A stretch of DNA of 64,000 bases, taken from assembly GCF_006265175.1 (NCBI RefSeq), contig NZ_VDCQ01000007.1:62001-126000 (forward strand). The letters are read 5' to 3'. A program made the translations under genes and the position numbers. This DNA is from Paenibacillus hemerocallicola (GTDB taxonomy: Bacteria; Bacillota; Bacilli; Paenibacillales; NBRC-103111). The notes under the pieces were generated by a model. It had not been told where the DNA came from. It ran no database searches and saw only the letters and a list, made by a program, of their open reading frames with translations. Shown here piece by piece: positions 60,284 through 64,000 of this stretch (position 1 is the stretch's first letter; every line of letters begins with the position of its first letter).

Positions 60284-63200
60284 TCAAGTCCGGTCTCGTA
60301 TGTACGCCTCGCCCTCCTCTCCCAGAATCGACGTCGCGGCCGCGGACACCAGTCGCTGCGCCTGTACGGCCGGATCGTTGATATGGTCCAGGAAGTCCCG
60401 CATGTAGGCGACCGCGGTTTGCAGCTCCCCCTGCTCCTCCACAATCCGGATAATTCCCAACCGGTATGCAAGCTCCGCCGCGAATGTATGGTTGATGTCG
60501 CCGGACGCTTCAAACCGGGCGACATGCCCGAGCAACGATTGAACGGTTGCCGGAGCGTTGTCGATGATCGCCGCTCTGCCGCCGGACTCCGCAATTACCC
60601 ACGCCCCGTTCGCGTCCCGATGGGCCACCGCGTAAGGGACGAGCTTCCACGCCTCCCCGCCGTCAAACGGGAATCCTTCGTTGGGAGAATAGGTGACGAA
60701 CCGGGTTTTCCCTTCCTCCGCCTTCACGTCCAGCACCGGATACGCCGTCCAGTCCGTCCCTTTCTTGACCAGGACATGGCTGCCTATCCATTTATCCGCA
60801 TCCGTCACGATACCGGAAGCCGCGAACCCGTCCTGATACCGTTGCGCGATATTGCCTTCCTTCAGCTGACCCGGTTCGATGTTTAGGCCCAAGCCGTCCT
60901 GCTCGATCTTGCCTTCCCCGGCCAGGAAAGCATACTCCAGCCTCCCGTTCCCGTTGTCGTCCTTATAGGACAAGACGCCAAGCCGGCCGCTGAACGCAAT
61001 CGGACTCGCGCCGGATCCGCCGTCGAAGGCAGCTGGCGCATTCAAGATTCCTTGCGAGCCGAGAACGTAATCGTGCCATCCGTCCCCGCTTATTTGCAGG
61101 CCGACCGGCGCAATGACATCCGGGCGATACACGTTATCGGTCACGGTCAACGGAGCTACACGCCGGATTCCCGGAGTGTCCGCATACGATTCGAATACGG
61201 TAGCGAATGTACTTCCTCCCGTCGAATTATCGAGCCTCCGGATTAAATACGGCAATTGGGCGCCCGCGTCGTATTTGCCCCGTTGTCCCCAACCGTCGCC
61301 AATATAGACGGACTCCGTCACCGACAATGGAACTTGCCACGATTGGGTGCGTCCGGCGCCGCCGGCATTTTGCCATCCGGCTGTCCAGACCTGATCCGTT
61401 CCGGTCGTCCTTACATCCGTCAAGCCGTATGCCGCGACCGCGGAATCATTGCCTTGCGCAAGCTGGATACCGTCCGTAGTCATGCTGTCCGTCGAGCCAT
61501 GGAGCGTATAATCGTGCGTACTCCCTCCGCGGACGCGGAAAAAGTCGACGAGGTATTCCGGCTTGCGGTCGGTCTTCTGCATTTGCAGCAGCGTACGCCC
61601 ATACACGTCCGTCTCCGCATAGGCGGCGGAGCTTGCTTCCGTAGCGTGCACCGGTCCGGACGCTTCGAAAAATCCGATACTGCCCCCTCTTCCGGCGCTT
61701 TTCTGGTTTTTCCCGTCGACGACGACCAGATTGTGGGCGGCCGAGCGGGCGGTCATCCCCTGCTGCGGATTGTCCCATAAGTAACCGAGATCGGATAACG
61801 ATTCCCCGCCATTCGCCCAGTAGCTCAGATCGAGGCTGTCCAGGTGGCGATGTCCCCCCCAATCGCTTGCGTTCACAATTGCGGCGCTGCCCATGTTATT
61901 CGGCGTTCCTCGCAAATACGCCAGCTTCCACTGAGGGAACAGGACGTCCGACAGCTCCAGCGGCTCGGCCTGCTCCAGATTATCGGGCCGATACAGCAAG
62001 CTTTCCACGCCGGTCAGCGAAAACCCTCCGAAACGGAGCAAGCTGGACAATATTGGCAATCCCGTTCGCTTCGCGCCGATTCCCAGCCAATACCCCGCCG
62101 GCGTGCTTGTCGTATAAGAGTCGCCCACGGACGGGTATTTCATCGAAGGAAGCAGAGCGTCGCCCAACGTCTTGTACACCATTCGGTAATCGGAACGGCC
62201 GTAGACGGAGAAATTGTCCGTGCGCTGTCCCGTCGGCGGCGTATATCCCGGCGGATCGGAATAGCCTTCGAGAATTTCGCCGAGACGCCATAAATAATCG
62301 AGCACCTGCAGTCCATAGGCTGGTGTTTCGATCGGCGAGCCGTCGGCCTTGTACCAATCGCTCATGAACCGGTTGAAGCCTTGCAATCCGAACTGCACGA
62401 GCTTGGGCTCGGACACCGCTATGCCGATGGCGGCCGCTGCCGTACGGTTGGATATCGATTTGTTGTTTTGGGCCGGATCGGCCAAAAACAGCGAAGCCGA
62501 CTCCAGCAGCAAATCCCTCTCGATAACGAGCCGGTCATTGTCGCTCAGCAGCGTTTGTCCGTCTACCCGGACATCGCCCAGCAAATCGTATGCGGTGACG
62601 AGCGGCAAAATAATGGAGCCTTCCATGCCGTTCGCATCGCCGCGTCCCGCCATCCAATATCCGGCGTGAAGCGCCCGGTTCGCGACGTTTGGCGGAGCCG
62701 TAAGCTCCGGCCTCGGCAGCTTGTTGATCGAGAACGCCGCCGTTTTCGGATCCATATCCGCATATTCGCCGTAACCGGAGTGGAGCAGCCAATGCGGATA
62801 CACCTCGGCGAAGCGCATCAATATTTTTTTCCCTTGCCGGGCATAGGCGGGATCGCCGGTCAGTTTATACAGAACCGAGATTTTGCCTGCTATATTGGAC
62901 ATATACACTACTTTTTTGGCGCGTATGTAGGAAGTAAAGCTCGGACTAAGCTTGAAGCCGCTGAAATCGTAGGACTGTCTGTTATAATAAGTGATCCGTT
63001 GCTCGACGCCGCCCCATTTGGCAATCATGACGCCTTCCTCGGAATATTGATCGTTCGGGAACGCCATGCTGCCGCAATAGATGACGTCGGGCTCATTCGC
63101 ACTCCATTTCCAATCTCCGTGCGGGAAGCCCAGATCCGGAGCGTTCGGGCAAGGGGTGAACAAGTCCGCATTCGGCGTCGTTGCCGGAACCATGTTCTCG

Positions 63201-64000
63201 ATTTGGGCATCGTTGTAGCTCATCGCGAGGGAAACTTCACTTTTCATCGAGTTGATCCGCTGCTCCGACAAAGCCCGGAATTCCGCCGACGTCTGCACCT
63301 TGTCGGTATAAGCGTTCCAGTCCGCTTGCTTGTAAAGTACTTTTGGCGGCGAAGCGACGCCGCGTTCCGACGGCTCGACCCAATTGGGGAACAGATCTTC
63401 GATCGTTACCGGCGGGCTCGGCTCGGCCGATGGCGACATCAGCAATTGCCAACGGTTGAAATCGATCCCGTTCTCAAACTGTTCGTCGAGCTTCCGCACT
63501 CCGTCCGCGTATAAGGCGATATTATCCATGTATACGGTTCCATTAGTGCCAACGTCGGTATAGTCGTTGGCCAGGAAAGGCTTCGTATACACGGACGCGC
63601 TTCCAAAGCCCTTGCCGGCGATCAAATACGGGGGCGGTCCCGAGGCCGGTGCCGGTGCCGTCTTCAGCAGCACCGGGTCCGCGCCCTTCTCGCCTCCCCA
63701 CAATTGCACCGTACCGTTCTCCCATACGATGCGGACCCGATACGTTTTGCCGAGCGGCGCGCTTCCGGCGTACCCTCCCGGATTCAAATTGAATTTGGCG
63801 TTGCCGGCAATTCCGATAGATACGTATTGGGCCGTACCCCAGTATAGAATCAATGCCGGAGCCCATGAGCTGCCCGGCTGGGCGACAGGCTGGATGTCCG
63901 CTTCGGCGACGATACCGCCCGGCGTATCGGGCCAATCCAATTGATGCAGCAGCAGGTCGTGCGCGTTGACGGGGCCTTCGAATAGAAGCTTTCCTTCGAA
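60284..64000 (-). CDS. Very large heparinase II/III-family protein, C-terminal part (runs off right edge)
   Basis: The frame is open from the window edge to a stop at 60284, at least 1239 residues; the N-terminus, and any signal peptide, lies outside. The first 190 residues are beta-sandwich-like (LamG-type: KTYRVRIVWENGTVQLWGGE, VYMDNIALYADGVRKLDEQF). A helical toroid follows (NKSISNRTAAAAIGIAVSEP), then the heparinase II/III signature GGHRHLDSLDLSYWANGGES with HNLVVVDGKNQ. A long beta-rich C-terminal part includes FLAGEGKIEQDGLGLNIEPG. It shares the xHxHxDxL plus VDGKNQ pattern with the protein at 29219. Probable polysaccharide lyase, likely secreted. Confidence 0.8.
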   Translation of the reverse strand, partial: FEGKLLFEGPVNAHDLLLHQLDWPDTPGGIVAEADIQPVAQPGSSWAPALILYWGTAQYVSIGIAGNAKFNLNPGGYAGSAPLGKTYRVRIVWENGTVQLWGGEKGADPVLLKTAPAPASGPPPYLIAGKGFGSASVYTKPFLANDYTDVGTNGTVYMDNIALYADGVRKLDEQFENGIDFNRWQLLMSPSAEPSPPVTIEDLFPNWVEPSERGVASPPKVLYKQADWNAYTDKVQTSAEFRALSEQRINSMKSEVSLAMSYNDAQIENMVPATTPNADLFTPCPNAPDLGFPHGDWKWSANEPDVIYCGSMAFPNDQYSEEGVMIAKWGGVEQRITYYNRQSYDFSGFKLSPSFTSYIRAKKVVYMSNIAGKISVLYKLTGDPAYARQGKKILMRFAEVYPHWLLHSGYGEYADMDPKTAAFSINKLPRPELTAPPNVANRALHAGYWMAGRGDANGMEGSIILPLVTAYDLLGDVRVDGQTLLSDNDRLVIERDLLLESASLFLADPAQNNKSISNRTAAAAIGIAVSEPKLVQFGLQGFNRFMSDWYKADGSPIETPAYGLQVLDYLWRLGEILEGYSDPPGYTPPTGQRTDNFSVYGRSDYRMVYKTLGDALLPSMKYPSVGDSYTTSTPAGYWLGIGAKRTGLPILSSLLRFGGFSLTGVESLLYRPDNLEQAEPLELSDVLFPQWKLAYLRGTPNNMGSAAIVNASDWGGHRHLDSLDLSYWANGGESLSDLGYLWDNPQQGMTARSAAHNLVVVDGKNQKSAGRGGSIGFFEASGPVHATEASSAAYAETDVYGRTLLQMQKTDRKPEYLVDFFRVRGGSTHDYTLHGSTDSMTTDGIQLAQGNDSAVAAYGLTDVRTTGTDQVWTAGWQNAGGAGRTQSWQVPLSVTESVYIGDGWGQRGKYDAGAQLPYLIRRLDNSTGGSTFATVFESYADTPGIRRVAPLTVTDNVYRPDVIAPVGLQISGDGWHDYVLGSQGILNAPAAFDGGSGASPIAFSGRLGVLSYKDDNGNGRLEYAFLAGEGKIEQDGLGLNIEPGQLKEGNIAQRYQDGFAASGIVTDADKWIGSHVLVKKGTDWTAYPVLDVKAEEGKTRFVTYSPNEGFPFDGGEAWKLVPYAVAHRDANGAWVIAESGGRAAIIDNAPATVQSLLGHVARFEASGDINHTFAAELAYRLGIIRIVEEQGELQTAVAYMRDFLDHINDPAVQAQRLVSAAATSILGEEGEAYIRDRT

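Noticed and set aside
1-64000. tRNA, rRNA, CRISPR arrays, phage or complete insertion sequences
   Set aside because: I looked for tRNA-like cloverleafs, regularly spaced repeats and transposase or integrase motifs and found none that I could support.

Overview
The window reads like the chromosome of a soil or plant-litter Bacillota of the Paenibacillus type. The evidence is strong AGGAGG-type ribosome binding sites, many lipobox lipoproteins of sugar/solute ABC importers, two YesM/YesN-type histidine kinase plus AraC-type response regulator pairs, LplB/LplC-type permeases, and stem-loop plus T-run terminators. I see no rRNA, tRNA, CRISPR array, prophage or complete insertion sequence.

Layout. 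(1) 1-3943: the 5' part of a solute-binding lipoprotein gene, divergent from a YesM/YesN pair. (2) 3944-5160: a decayed spacer with a perfect bidirectional terminator, the C-terminal remnant of an alpha/beta hydrolase and a possible coiled-coil remnant. (3) 5161-10537 (minus): amidohydrolase, LplB-like and LplC-like permeases, solute-binding protein (SBP) and rhodanese. (4) 10912-15244 (plus): two NtaA/SnaA/DszA-type flavin monooxygenases flanking an SBP. (5) 15682-24987 (minus): MarR regulator, metallo-beta-lactamase-fold hydrolase, family 5 SBP, flavin monooxygenase, thioredoxin-like protein and a complete OppDFBC-like transporter. (6) 25259-27825 (minus): SsuD-like monooxygenase and a methylmalonate-semialdehyde-type aldehyde dehydrogenase. 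(7) 28084-40317 (minus): a polysaccharide operon with SBP, two permeases, a broken glycosidase gene, sulfatase, second SBP, giant heparinase-like lyase and Gfo/Idh/MocA oxidoreductase, preceded by a second YesM/YesN pair at 40701-43578. (8) 43875-45467: gamma-glutamyltransferase behind a promoter and terminator leader. (9) 45941-48069: FAD monooxygenase plus TetR. (10) 48283-54705 (minus): SBP, two TIM-barrel isomerases, flavin monooxygenase and two Gfo/Idh/MocA oxidoreductases, next to an AraC-type remnant. (11) 55781-57705: Old Yellow Enzyme plus TetR with three matching operators. (12) 58313-64000: membrane-anchored FAD oxidoreductase with a stalk domain, then a very large heparinase II/III-like protein running off the right edge.

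Functional reading (inference). Two themes dominate. One is import and oxidative breakdown of small organic, probably organosulfur, compounds: five luciferase-like flavin monooxygenases, each near its own solute receptor, with rhodanese, thioredoxin-like and oligopeptide-type transport genes. The other is breakdown of sulfated or uronic-acid polysaccharides: two heparinase-fold proteins, a sulfatase, Lpl-type importers, and oxidoreductases and isomerases. The operon at 48283-54705 joins the themes, because a flavin monooxygenase sits among inositol/sugar-type enzymes. A 62-bp element repeated upstream of two operons (27914-27975 and 40376-40437) suggests a small regulon, plausibly under the adjacent YesN-type regulator.
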